From positions 1 to 45,817 of IMG/VR virus record IMGVR_UViG_3300036832_000526: DNA of 45,817 nt; one strand, given 5' to 3'. A program made the translations under genes and the position numbers. Position 1 is the first letter of the stretch. Each line of letters begins with the position of its first letter. Positions 28,173-36,307 of the stretch are shown in pieces. The stretch is from a virus. Below the pieces are notes generated by a model that saw only the letters and a list, made by a program, of their open reading frames with translations, was not told the DNA's origin and did not search any database.

Positions 28173-28907
28173 TCACGATGGGATGTAGTCGAGGTACGGT
28201 ATCGGGCGATAACCAGATCGCTGCTGGGTGATGCCGTGACGTCCGCCCATGTTGTAGTTGCGGCGCTTGTCGGCACCCTGATTGGCGAGCAAGCGGCGCA
28301 GGTACTGCTGCGCCTTGAGCAGCTTGAGCTGGGCGGCTTCGACCTTTTGCGTGGCGAGAATTTCCGACGCGGCAAACAGTACAATCGCCTTGCTGTCGAG
28401 CATGCAGGTGTCGTCGTCGGCAACCAGCGGATTGAGCGGCGCGGAGCCCTCAAGCCGTATCGTGCCGTCCATCGCAGGCACCGGGAGAAGCTGAATTTGA
28501 CCAACTGGATTGGTGATGGCGGTGTTGGGGTCGACACTGACCTTGTTCGCCCAGCGCAACGGCACGCCGATGAGCGGTGAGTTCGGCCGGATGTAACTGC
28601 CGTGGATGCCGTAGGCCAATGGCGGACGCCAGATCGTGGTGCCACCAATCGCAAAATAAATGTAGTTGATCTGATCGAACGGCATCGACGGCGGATAGTT
28701 GTAGACGTCCTGTCCCTTCATCACCGGCACATCGACGTAATATTTCAGATGAGGCCAGTCGAAATTTTCCCACAGCTCACGCTGCTGGCGGTCAAGCTGA
28801 TTGTCCTGCGTTGCCTGAGACTGGACGCCCTGTGCCATGTTCAGGGACTGCCCAGTCTCCGCACGCAGATCGACGCGCAAATTTGCCAGTGTTACGCCGA
28901 CCGGCAT
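28173..28907 (-). CDS. Tail tubular protein A-like head-to-tail adaptor
   Basis: Encodes 244 residues from ATG 28907 with GAGG upstream. The N-terminal region (LRVDLRAETGQSLNMAQGVQ, DRQQRELWENFDWPHLKYYV) and the QDVYNYP / QINYIYFAIGGTTIWRPPLA segments match the adaptor or tail tubular A proteins (T7 gp11-like) of podoviruses. The C-terminal helix (LKLLKAQQYLRRLLANQGAD) would dock on the portal. It precedes the nozzle gene, as in T7, and fits the virion order portal, scaffold, capsid, adaptor, nozzle. Confidence 0.75.
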   Translation of the reverse strand: MPVGVTLANLRVDLRAETGQSLNMAQGVQSQATQDNQLDRQQRELWENFDWPHLKYYVDVPVMKGQDVYNYPPSMPFDQINYIYFAIGGTTIWRPPLAYGIHGSYIRPNSPLIGVPLRWANKVSVDPNTAITNPVGQIQLLPVPAMDGTIRLEGSAPLNPLVADDDTCMLDSKAIVLFAASEILATQKVEAAQLKLLKAQQYLRRLLANQGADKRRNYNMGGRHGITQQRSGYRPIPYLDYIPS

Positions 28908-28914
28908 CTCGACC

Positions 28915-29256
28915 TCACTTGTTGCGGATGACGTGTCGCTGTCGATGGTACGAGACAGGCTGCGCGCACACGGGCGGCGGCGGCTTCACCGTCGACGCGG
29001 GAGACCACGGCTCGCTGAAGCCGGGGCCACCGAGCCGCAGATAATCGCCAGAGCAGGTCCAGCGGCGCTGGATGTCGTACAGCACCAGCGCAGCGACGAA
29101 TGCCTCGAACCCAATGACACCGGCCGCGCCTGAGCCAATCGCGCCGCCGTGCGGCTGATGTGGAATTGGGGGTGGCGGCTTGTAGTAAATCGCGTGCGCA
29201 GCAGACTGCGAGAACAGCAGCGCGAGCGCCGTTGTTGCCGCCAGCAATAGTCTCAT
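28915..29256 (-). CDS. Secreted or membrane protein with signal peptide
   Basis: Encodes 113 residues from ATG 29256 with GGAGG upstream. A signal peptide is evident (LLLAATTALALLFSQSAAHA, cleavage after AHA), followed by a proline-rich stretch (IYYKPPPPIPHQPHGG), a possible transmembrane helix (AAGVIGFEAFVAALVLYDIQ) and a short tail. It could be an envelope-facing accessory protein; a spanin-like or exclusion role is possible but unproven. Its position between capsid and adaptor genes is unusual for a secreted protein. Confidence 0.6.
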   Translation of the reverse strand: MRLLLAATTALALLFSQSAAHAIYYKPPPPIPHQPHGGAIGSGAAGVIGFEAFVAALVLYDIQRRWTCSGDYLRLGGPGFSEPWSPASTVKPPPPVCAQPVSYHRQRHVIRNK

Positions 29257-29268
29257 CTCAGCCTCCGT

Positions 29269-29715
29269 TTAGTTGCGCGGCGGCGGTGCCGTTCGGCTGG
29301 GTTTGAACACGGCTTGCCCAGTCGGCGGCTCTGCCGGTTTGGTTTCGGTTCCATCGTCGTCGTCATCGTCTGGCCCCGGCCCCGGCGTGCCGTTGGTGTG
29401 GAGAGCTTCGCCCTCGTCATCCACGCGCGGCTGATCTTCGGTCTCACCCGGCATCAACATCTCGATGCGCGGCGTGTGCCCGGGGAAAATCTTTTCAACG
29501 ACTGCGCCGTACTTGCCGAGCAGCCGATTTTTTTCAGCGCGTACCGATGTGTCAGAAATCCGGCATGGCTTGATGTCGATGACATTCTCGTCGCCGTGCA
29601 ACGCCTGCAGGACCTGCAGCTCAGGCCACGATGCCGGTCGCGTGGCTTCGATTTTGACGAATGTGTAGCTCTGACCTGCGAGATTTATTTTGCCGGTACA
29701 CCAGTGCATCTTCAT
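29269..29715 (-). CDS. Hypothetical protein next to capsid gene
   Basis: Encodes 148 residues from ATG 29715 with AAAGGAAA upstream. The first 95 residues are a compact alpha/beta region (GQSYTFVKIEATRPASWPEL, VLQALHGDENVIDIKPCRIS). The C-terminus is acidic and proline-rich with a run of Asp (DDDDDD). Proteins of this type follow the major capsid gene in related phages as I recall; a head decoration or accessory role is plausible but not shown. Confidence 0.6.
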   Translation of the reverse strand: MKMHWCTGKINLAGQSYTFVKIEATRPASWPELQVLQALHGDENVIDIKPCRISDTSVRAEKNRLLGKYGAVVEKIFPGHTPRIEMLMPGETEDQPRVDDEGEALHTNGTPGPGPDDDDDDGTETKPAEPPTGQAVFKPSRTAPPPRN

Positions 29716-29741
29716 CGCGGTTTCCTTTTGCGTTTGGAGAA

Positions 29742-29775
29742 ACCGCTGGGGCTCATGCCAGTAAACCCCAGCGGT
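29742..29775 (-). terminator. Hairpin after the major capsid gene
   Basis: ACCGCTGGGG (29742-29751) pairs with CCCCAGCGGT (29766-29775), a perfect 10-bp stem with a 14-base loop, 12 bases after the capsid stop. Only a few U follow on the - strand, so it may be a partial terminator or an mRNA-end protector that raises capsid expression over downstream genes. Confidence 0.6.
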
Positions 29776-29786
29776 GCTTTACCCCG

Positions 29787-30902
29787 TCAGGCAATATCGA
29801 TTACGAGCGCCGAGTTGAGGCGGCGTGCGCAGAGTTGCCCGGTGGAGGTGATGCCTCGGTAGAGGACGTACTGATCAGGCGGTCGTGCGGGTGAGTGCTG
29901 GTGCCGCCACTCGTCCTGCATCTTGACGAGATAAATGTCGCGGTTGTCGAACCAGTACGCACGCTTCGCCTGCCCGAGATCGTCGAGCGTCGGGTCGTAC
30001 TCAAAGTCAGTGCCCATGTAGCTGATGGTGCCGACCGAGATGTCTTTGCCACCAGCGAAGCCCTGCATCGAGTAGTTGCCGTTTGCCCGCAGTTCGCTCT
30101 CAAGAGCCGAAAGCCACGCGCTGCCGCAGAAGCCGGTATTCGGACGCCCACCAAAGCGGGAGAGCTGCCGATACTCGTTCTGCAGTTTTGCAATCAGCGC
30201 GCCGCCGCCAGTCGCGGATGACGCAACAGGTCCGCCACCCCACGCTGCCAGCGTGCTGTCACCGCCAACTGCCGTCCCCATCGCGGCCGTGTAAGCGCGA
30301 TTGCGCCACCACGGCTTCTGCGCACGGTCGATTGTCGCGACCACGCCAGTCGTCGGGTTGTCGGTGATAAGCGCTTGCATCCCGGCCAACGCCTTCGGGT
30401 CGGCAGTGCCGTCCGACCACAGCAGCTTGTTGAGCGAGATCGCGTAGCGCTCGCTCACATCCTGCAGTGCATCGTCGAGCAGGCCGACGAGAACGGTGTC
30501 GTCGCGGCCAGAATGTTCAGAGGTACTTTCCCCGTTGGTGTCGACAACACTGATGCCATCCGCTTTGAGTTCGGAGTGCGTCAGCGTGATGCCGATGTGA
30601 TGCTCTTTCCACGGGAAGCGCGCCTGCTTGAGGTTGGCAGGCGTGTAGTAGTTGACCGTGTCGTCCAACTGGTAGCCGACAAGGCTATCGTTTGTGCCGG
30701 GGGCTGCAGTGTTACCGTAGTCGCCCTTGACGGACTGTACGATGTCACTCTTGCCACCGGGGAAGGACTTGGCCTTGCTCTCGAACATGCCGAGCAGAGG
30801 CTTTTCCTGAATGGCTTCTTGGAACGCCGTTCCCTTGGTCAGCCACCAGTCGAGAGCAGCCGTAGTGATGTGATCCAGCAACGGCTGGGTGTAGGTAGGC
30901 AT
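29787..30902 (-). CDS. Major capsid protein
   Basis: Encodes 371 residues from ATG 30902 with AAGGG upstream. Recognised from the pattern of the N-terminal region (TTAALDWWLTKGTAFQEAIQ, EKPLLGMFESKAKSFPGGKS), the middle (FPWKEHHIGITLTHSELKAD, YAISLNKLLWSDGTADPKAL) and the end (YWFDNRDIYLVKMQDEWRHQ, PPDQYVLYRGITSTGQLCAR), which match HK97-fold major capsid proteins of alphaproteobacterial podoviruses as I know them. It follows the scaffold gene and has a strong hairpin directly downstream. It forms the icosahedral head. Confidence 0.85.
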   Translation of the reverse strand: MPTYTQPLLDHITTAALDWWLTKGTAFQEAIQEKPLLGMFESKAKSFPGGKSDIVQSVKGDYGNTAAPGTNDSLVGYQLDDTVNYYTPANLKQARFPWKEHHIGITLTHSELKADGISVVDTNGESTSEHSGRDDTVLVGLLDDALQDVSERYAISLNKLLWSDGTADPKALAGMQALITDNPTTGVVATIDRAQKPWWRNRAYTAAMGTAVGGDSTLAAWGGGPVASSATGGGALIAKLQNEYRQLSRFGGRPNTGFCGSAWLSALESELRANGNYSMQGFAGGKDISVGTISYMGTDFEYDPTLDDLGQAKRAYWFDNRDIYLVKMQDEWRHQHSPARPPDQYVLYRGITSTGQLCARRLNSALVIDIA

Positions 30903-30920
30903 TGACGTGCGCCCTTAAGG

Positions 30921-32078
30921 TCAGGCGCTTGCGCGTGTTCGCTCAATTGCTTGAGCGACAGCATCCTTCAATGTTTTGGCTTCAGGCGCAGCGCCGTTGG
31001 TTCGACCTGTGCTGCTTGGCTGTCGCGATGTCGGGCGTTTCGGAGGTGCCCATCGAGCTGAATGCTCGTTTACCCGCCGATACGCTTCCTTTGCGATTTC
31101 TACGGCGGCATCCGGTGAGCTTGGTGCGCCTCGTTCGCGCACCACGCTCCACATCACTTCCTGTAGCAGCGGTTTTTTCGCCGCATAATCCGGGTCGGAC
31201 TGCATCGTCGCCGCTTCCCATGCGTTGACAGTGTCACGCACCGAGTTGGAGAGGTTCTGCTGAGCGTTTGCTATCTGCGACTGGTCGTACTGCTGCGCCG
31301 TCCGCATTCTGGCGTTTTCAGCCAGACTGCGGTCCATGCGCTCGCGTGCGTACAATCGAGCAGCGTCGTTTGACATGTGACCTTCTCGAACCCGCTGCTG
31401 CAGGTCCTGCGGTAAGGTCACGCCCAGATACTCTTCTGCCAATGAAACGTAAGGCTTCACACCCTCGTAGAATGTTCTGAAATCGCCACGGCGCATGGCT
31501 GCGCCCAGCTCCAGAAGCAACAGAAAATCGTCACGGCCAATGTCATTGTCCTTGAGATATTTCTGCACGCTGGCAGCGGCCTCGGCTTGCGGGATACGCG
31601 CGTTCGCCTCGGCCAGTTGCTTCGCAGCGGTGTCTACTTTGGACCTCAGTTCACGCCGCTGCTCGATGAGCTTATCGACGCGGCGCTTGGCACTCGGATG
31701 GTAAGCAGCCAGCTCCTCAGCCGTGACCTCGTCAGGCAGATCATCTTGCGATGCCTGCGCTGCCTTGGCGGCTTCGGTTGCTGGTGCAGTCGTGTCGGCT
31801 TGTGCAGCGGGCGCGGGCGACACGCCTCCCGTTTGATCTGCTTTGGGCTGTGAGGTGCGCGGCTCTCGATCTTTGACCGCCTTCTGCACAGCTTGCAGCA
31901 AGCTCTCGCGGGCTTCGCCCTTTTCGGGTTTTGCGCTTGGCGACGGCGCAGGTTTTTCGCCGGGAGATGGTGACGTCGATGACGTCGCCGGAGTTACCGC
32001 CGACTGGGTGGTATCGGTAGTTGTCGATGGTGCTGCAGGTTCAGGCGCAGCAGGCGCTGTGGGTTGAGCGTCGGCCAT
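30921..32078 (-). CDS. Capsid scaffolding protein
   Basis: Encodes 385 residues from ATG 32078 (MADAQPTAPAAPEPAAPSTT), with GAGAGG upstream. The N-terminal 130 residues are low-complexity Pro/Ala/Ser/Thr/Glu. The middle is a strong coiled coil (AKRRVDKLIEQRRELRSKVD, TAAKQLAEANARIPQAEAAA), then helices (QQYDQSQIANAQQNLSNSVR) and a basic C-terminus (LKDAVAQAIERTRASA). This layout and the position between portal and capsid genes are typical of a scaffold protein. A capsid-binding basic helix at the end fits the same model. Confidence 0.75.
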   Translation of the reverse strand: MADAQPTAPAAPEPAAPSTTTDTTQSAVTPATSSTSPSPGEKPAPSPSAKPEKGEARESLLQAVQKAVKDREPRTSQPKADQTGGVSPAPAAQADTTAPATEAAKAAQASQDDLPDEVTAEELAAYHPSAKRRVDKLIEQRRELRSKVDTAAKQLAEANARIPQAEAAASVQKYLKDNDIGRDDFLLLLELGAAMRRGDFRTFYEGVKPYVSLAEEYLGVTLPQDLQQRVREGHMSNDAARLYARERMDRSLAENARMRTAQQYDQSQIANAQQNLSNSVRDTVNAWEAATMQSDPDYAAKKPLLQEVMWSVVRERGAPSSPDAAVEIAKEAYRRVNEHSARWAPPKRPTSRQPSSTGRTNGAAPEAKTLKDAVAQAIERTRASA

Positions 32079-32148
32079 AGGCCAGACACCTCTCAACGCC
32101 AAACTCCCCGAGTGCGCGGACCTTACGCCGAAATATTTGGGGGCGCAA

Positions 32149-34452
32149 TCAGCCGCCCGGAGGCGGTGGTCCACCGGCAGCGCCGGGCGGCGGCGTGCCT
32201 GTCATCTGGCCGGTCATATCGGGCGGTCCTGCCGGTGGCTGCATGCCGGGCCGTGCCGAATTGTTGGCACCCTGCGGTCCTTGCAGTGCGCCCGGTGGCG
32301 CGCCGGTTCCGCCAGCTTGCCCGCGTATCATGCCGTTCATTGCGACGATTGACGGGAGCTGTGACTTGAACGCCTGCGTGAGATCGAGACGGTCGTCGAG
32401 CCGACGCAGCAGGTCTTTCGCCAAAAATTCCGGGTCGATGCCGGGCAATTGGATAAGCAGCGGGTAGACGCGCTGCGCATTCGCGATCTCCTGCGCGGCG
32501 TTCGGCCGACCCATCGAACCGGCCTCGATCTCCAGCAACACCTCGTTGGCGATGTCCTGCGCGGAGAATTGCGGCCACACGGCACCGACACCGACGATCT
32601 TTTGAACTTGCTCTTTCGACACCTCGGACAGCAGCATCTGGCCACCATTGCGCGCGAGCTGCGTGAGCATGTCGTTGAGATCGTCGATGTTCGAGCCCAT
32701 CGACGTCATGCGCGAACCTTCGGCAATGTTGGCCTGCGTGGCGGTCGCCTCGGACGTGCCACCCAAATTGGCTTCCTGAATGCCGGTGGCGCGCAGAATG
32801 TCCTCGTAGACCGGATTGACCTCGTACAGGTTGGGGTCGATGCCCGGGCCGGAATAGGCCTGCAGCAGGTTCTTGATGTCCTGATTGGGCTGCAGTGCGT
32901 TCAGCTCGACGATGGCGTTGGCCTCGCGCTCACTGAGTTTTTCGAGGTCCTCCTCCTCCATCGTCCCGGCCACAATGGCGGTGAACGGTCGCGCCGCAAT
33001 GCGCTGCTCCTTGAGACCTTCACGGCAGCGGTTGTATTCGCGCTGCATGTCCTTCATCAGCCGCACATCGGACGGCGGGAAGATTTCGGTCTCGTGATCG
33101 GCCTCGTTGAACACGAGCGGGTACCACGGCCAGAAGCGCTCGTTGTAGATTTCAGGGGCTGCGGGCTCGCGCAGGAAATCGCCGTAGCCGTCACAGATTG
33201 TGTAAACGAGACCATCCTTGCGGCAGTAGATGTCCCACACGCAGCCAAAATCATATTGCTTGTCGGCCGCGCGCCCGCCTTCCGACCACTGATAACCGGC
33301 GAGCATTTCGCGTGCCATCTGCGTCGGGTCGGGGCCGCGCAGGTTGTCCCAGATCGTGTACGAATTATAATCGCTGCCGACATCGACACCGTAGATTTCC
33401 TCGATGTCGTTTTTGCTCAGCATGTACTGCTCAGCGACGTACTCGGCCCCGAGAAAATTGCGCAGCTCGACCGTCTTGACGTCAGGGATGATGTTGGTCG
33501 ACAGCGGGTAATCGAACGTCAGACCCTCGCGCGTGACAAACTCAACCGTCTGCGACAGGTCGTTGATCAGCAACCGCAACTGTTCGGCTTCCTTGCTATC
33601 CTCGTCGGTGATGTCGTCGGCCATGTCGGCCGCGAGCCGCTCCAGCGTTGCGAGCTTCTCGCTGGCTTCAGCGATGCCCCTCTCCATGTCGGGGCGCTTA
33701 TCCATCACGCGCTCAAACCCGAGCTTGACGTAGCCGACGCCGGTCGTCACCGCGCGCCGCACGACCATCTTCATCATCGCTTTGAACGGGTGAACCTGCT
33801 GGTCGACGTTGTAGGCGTAGAGCAGCTCCAGCGTCTGCCCGAGCTTGTCGAGCATCACGTTTTCCTGCTTGACGCGCAGCGCATCCTGCATGATCGCCAT
33901 GCCCTGCTGCGCGGCCTGCATCAGCATCGGGCTCTGCATGCCAGCGCCCATCAGCGCGCCGGGCGCGCCGCCGCCGCCCATCGGCATGCCGGGAGGGCCG
34001 CTCTGCGCGATTTGCGCTGCCATCATGCCGCCAGATGCGACGAGCTGTTGCAGCGTCGATTGGCTCTCATCCCAGAGGGTGGCATTGAGCCGCTCGCGTC
34101 TGCGCGCCACGGCCTTCGGATTTTTTGCGTACAGAAATGCGGTTTTCTGCGCGACCAGCCGCAGTGTCAGATTGGCAACGTAGCGCGTGTCAGCATCGTT
34201 CTTCGACCACTGTCGTCCGTAGCAAAAATCCTGATCTTCGCGCATGCGCTTGAATGCTTTATCCCAGTGCGTGCGTGCCGACTTGATGCGGCTTGTCCAC
34301 GCCGAGACCAGCGCCTTGCGCTTGTCGGTCGGGTCAGGGTCATCGCGCGGAATGACATCCTTTTCCTTGCCGGTCAGCGCCGCCATCAAACCAGAGCCAG
34401 CGTTCTCATCGACGCCCGGCGTGGTGCCACCATCGGTGATGTCTAGAGCCAT
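32149..34452 (-). CDS. Portal protein (podovirus head-tail connector)
   Basis: Encodes 767 residues from ATG 34452, overlapping the terminase stop by ten bases. Recognisable parts are AFKRMREDQDFCYGRQW, TLRLVAQKTAFLYAKNPKAV and the long helical middle, then RLMKDMQREYNRCREGLKEQ and ATGIQEANLGGTSEATATQA. The C-terminus is Pro/Gly/Ala-rich and disordered (GMQPPAGPPDMTGQMTG). Portals of this size and pattern form the dodecameric ring at one capsid vertex through which DNA is packaged. Gene order terminase-portal-scaffold-capsid supports it. Confidence 0.85.
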   Translation of the reverse strand: MALDITDGGTTPGVDENAGSGLMAALTGKEKDVIPRDDPDPTDKRKALVSAWTSRIKSARTHWDKAFKRMREDQDFCYGRQWSKNDADTRYVANLTLRLVAQKTAFLYAKNPKAVARRRERLNATLWDESQSTLQQLVASGGMMAAQIAQSGPPGMPMGGGGAPGALMGAGMQSPMLMQAAQQGMAIMQDALRVKQENVMLDKLGQTLELLYAYNVDQQVHPFKAMMKMVVRRAVTTGVGYVKLGFERVMDKRPDMERGIAEASEKLATLERLAADMADDITDEDSKEAEQLRLLINDLSQTVEFVTREGLTFDYPLSTNIIPDVKTVELRNFLGAEYVAEQYMLSKNDIEEIYGVDVGSDYNSYTIWDNLRGPDPTQMAREMLAGYQWSEGGRAADKQYDFGCVWDIYCRKDGLVYTICDGYGDFLREPAAPEIYNERFWPWYPLVFNEADHETEIFPPSDVRLMKDMQREYNRCREGLKEQRIAARPFTAIVAGTMEEEDLEKLSEREANAIVELNALQPNQDIKNLLQAYSGPGIDPNLYEVNPVYEDILRATGIQEANLGGTSEATATQANIAEGSRMTSMGSNIDDLNDMLTQLARNGGQMLLSEVSKEQVQKIVGVGAVWPQFSAQDIANEVLLEIEAGSMGRPNAAQEIANAQRVYPLLIQLPGIDPEFLAKDLLRRLDDRLDLTQAFKSQLPSIVAMNGMIRGQAGGTGAPPGALQGPQGANNSARPGMQPPAGPPDMTGQMTGTPPPGAAGGPPPPGG

Positions 34453-36008
34453 CCGTTGAGGCTCCTTTTGATTTTGTCGAGCCCTTCACGCCGTTGCGTT
34501 TGCTCGATCATCGATCTGAACGTGCCCGCTTTGACCTCAGCCTTCTGCGGACGCTGATGCGAACGCGGTCGCATTTTTGTGAGACCGAGCCCGACCAGCG
34601 AGAGCGTGTCGACAAAATCGTCCTTGTTGCCCATCGGGAATTTTAAAATCTGGTCCTGCGCATCCGGCCACCAGCGGCACCAACCGGGAAAATGAACCAT
34701 CTTCATCGCGCTGCGTGCCTGAATGGCTTGCGCGCGCTGCTGCTTGTCATGTGCGGGAGTGATCGGGTCCATTGCGCAAAAGACGCGCTTCTCCAGCATG
34801 CGCTTGCGCAAAAACGGGCCGATGCTTTTGGCGATTGAGCCCTGTTCGGCCCACCAAAATTGCGGCTTATATTTTTCGATCAAGGCGACCATGCTCTCGA
34901 CTGCGGCGTGACTATCGAGCCGCATCCAAACGACGTCTGGCATGATCCAAAGGTGATCGGCGGTATCGACACCGACGACCATCAGGCAGGTTTTATCGCC
35001 TTTTTGGTTCAACGTCACGGCATGATCTGATGCCGCGTAGAAACGCATCTCCTCGTAGGCGGGCAGGTCCCGCATCGAGTTGTAGGTGATCAGGTCCTCG
35101 GCGCGGAAAAACGCGCCTTCGCGCGGCGCAGGCCTGCCCTGATAGAGCGCCATGAAACCGCGTGGGTCGGTCGAGCGGATTTCCTCAAGGAACTCTTTGT
35201 CGAAGCGCTCCGGCCACAACGCCTCGCCCTCGGCACGGCCGAGAATGTCGTTGTCCTCGGCCAGCGCTGGCAGATCGATCTTGTGCCAGTTGCGCGCCTC
35301 GTCGATGTTGTAGAACGGATTGAGCGGGTCGGTGAGCCGACCGATGAGATCGTCCTCGGTCCATTGCGTGGTGATCAGCACAATGGTGCCGGTCTTGTTC
35401 ATCAACCGGGTGCGCAGCACCTGATTGTACCATTGCCACAGATTGTCGCGGATGGTCGGGCTGTCGGCTTCTTTGCGGTCCTTGATCGGGTCGTCCAGCA
35501 CGATGAGATGCGCGCCACGGCCGGTGATGGCAGAGCCACGACCGACGCAGAAGATCACGCCGCCTTCGGTCGTTTCGATACGATTGACTGCGGCAGAGCG
35601 CTGTTTGATTTGCAGCTCTGGAAAGACCTGCTGGTAGGCGCTCGACAGCATGATGTCGCGAATGCCACGGCCCAAATCCCATGAGTAGGCCTCGTTGTAA
35701 GTTGCAACGATGATCGAATGGCTGGGGTGTCGGCCCGCGTACCATGCCGGAAACATTTTTGCCGACAGGGTCGTCTTGCCGAAGCGCGGGCCGAGCTTGA
35801 TGATTAGGCGGCGGAATTTGCGCGCCTCGACCTCCTCAAGGCCCGCACCCATCACGCGATGAAATTTCTGCGGCGAATAAAGCGAGAAGGCCGCGTCATC
35901 CGCCGCATCAGGGTCTGGCATCATCAGGCATGTGAAATCGATCAAGTTGTCGCGAGCCTTCAGGATCGCGCGCTTGCGTTTCAGCAGAATGAGATGCCGG
36001 TTGCTCAT
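34443..36008 (-). CDS. terL: Large terminase subunit, packaging ATPase and nuclease
   Basis: Encodes 521 residues from ATG 36008 (TGATG junction). The ATPase half has Walker A GPRFGKTT (residues 73-80), Walker B LIVLDDP (168-174) and the coupling motif LITTQW (about 211-216). The C-terminal RNase H-like nuclease shows candidate acidic residues in AASDHAVTL (Asp328), WWAEQGSIAKS (Glu388) and NKDDFVDTLS (Asp463/464 and Asp467). It cuts concatemers and drives DNA into the head through the portal encoded next. No recognisable small subunit gene is adjacent. Confidence 0.9.
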   Translation of the reverse strand: MSNRHLILLKRKRAILKARDNLIDFTCLMMPDPDAADDAAFSLYSPQKFHRVMGAGLEEVEARKFRRLIIKLGPRFGKTTLSAKMFPAWYAGRHPSHSIIVATYNEAYSWDLGRGIRDIMLSSAYQQVFPELQIKQRSAAVNRIETTEGGVIFCVGRGSAITGRGAHLIVLDDPIKDRKEADSPTIRDNLWQWYNQVLRTRLMNKTGTIVLITTQWTEDDLIGRLTDPLNPFYNIDEARNWHKIDLPALAEDNDILGRAEGEALWPERFDKEFLEEIRSTDPRGFMALYQGRPAPREGAFFRAEDLITYNSMRDLPAYEEMRFYAASDHAVTLNQKGDKTCLMVVGVDTADHLWIMPDVVWMRLDSHAAVESMVALIEKYKPQFWWAEQGSIAKSIGPFLRKRMLEKRVFCAMDPITPAHDKQQRAQAIQARSAMKMVHFPGWCRWWPDAQDQILKFPMGNKDDFVDTLSLVGLGLTKMRPRSHQRPQKAEVKAGTFRSMIEQTQRREGLDKIKRSLNGWL

Positions 36009-36298
36009 CAGTAGTTGTTGCGGTTCTTCGGTCGGCCGACCGGCTCCGGGTGTTTGACAACATGGTCGGGCATTTGCGGTGTGCGAACGGTGCCGGTGAC
36101 CGGCCGCGTACCCGGGCGCGCGCTGCCCGAGATGTTGGTCGTTGGCTGCGGCACCATTGGTGTCTGCACATCGTCCTGCGGTGACGAGTGATGATCATAG
36201 GTGTCGCGCGTGAGTGACGGCGGTGGCGGCGCGTCACTCGTGTACTGTGCCTTGTTGTCGGCAACCGCGTCGGCTTTCTTGTCTTTGTCGTCTTGCAT
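36008..36298 (-). CDS. Disordered small protein upstream of terL
   Basis: Encodes 96 residues from ATG 36298 with GTAGGAGACCACC. The protein is strongly hydrophilic and rich in Pro, Thr, Asp and Asn (MQDDKDKKADAVADNKAQYT, PQDDVQTPMVPQPTTNIS), so it is probably disordered. It occupies the position where many phages encode the small terminase, but it has neither a helix-turn-helix nor an oligomerisation helix, so I do not call it terS. It is co-translated with terL. Confidence 0.6.
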   Translation of the reverse strand: MQDDKDKKADAVADNKAQYTSDAPPPPSLTRDTYDHHSSPQDDVQTPMVPQPTTNISGSARPGTRPVTGTVRTPQMPDHVVKHPEPVGRPKNRNNY

Positions 36299-36307
36299 GG
36301 TGGTCTC

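Noticed and set aside
32449-34446. A 665-codon open frame on the + strand opposite the portal gene.
   Set aside because: It mirrors the portal gene codon for codon, as expected of antisense frames in GC-rich DNA; no protein-like pattern was seen.
36008-36298. Small terminase subunit next to terL.
   Set aside because: The protein is low-complexity and lacks helix-turn-helix or oligomerisation features.
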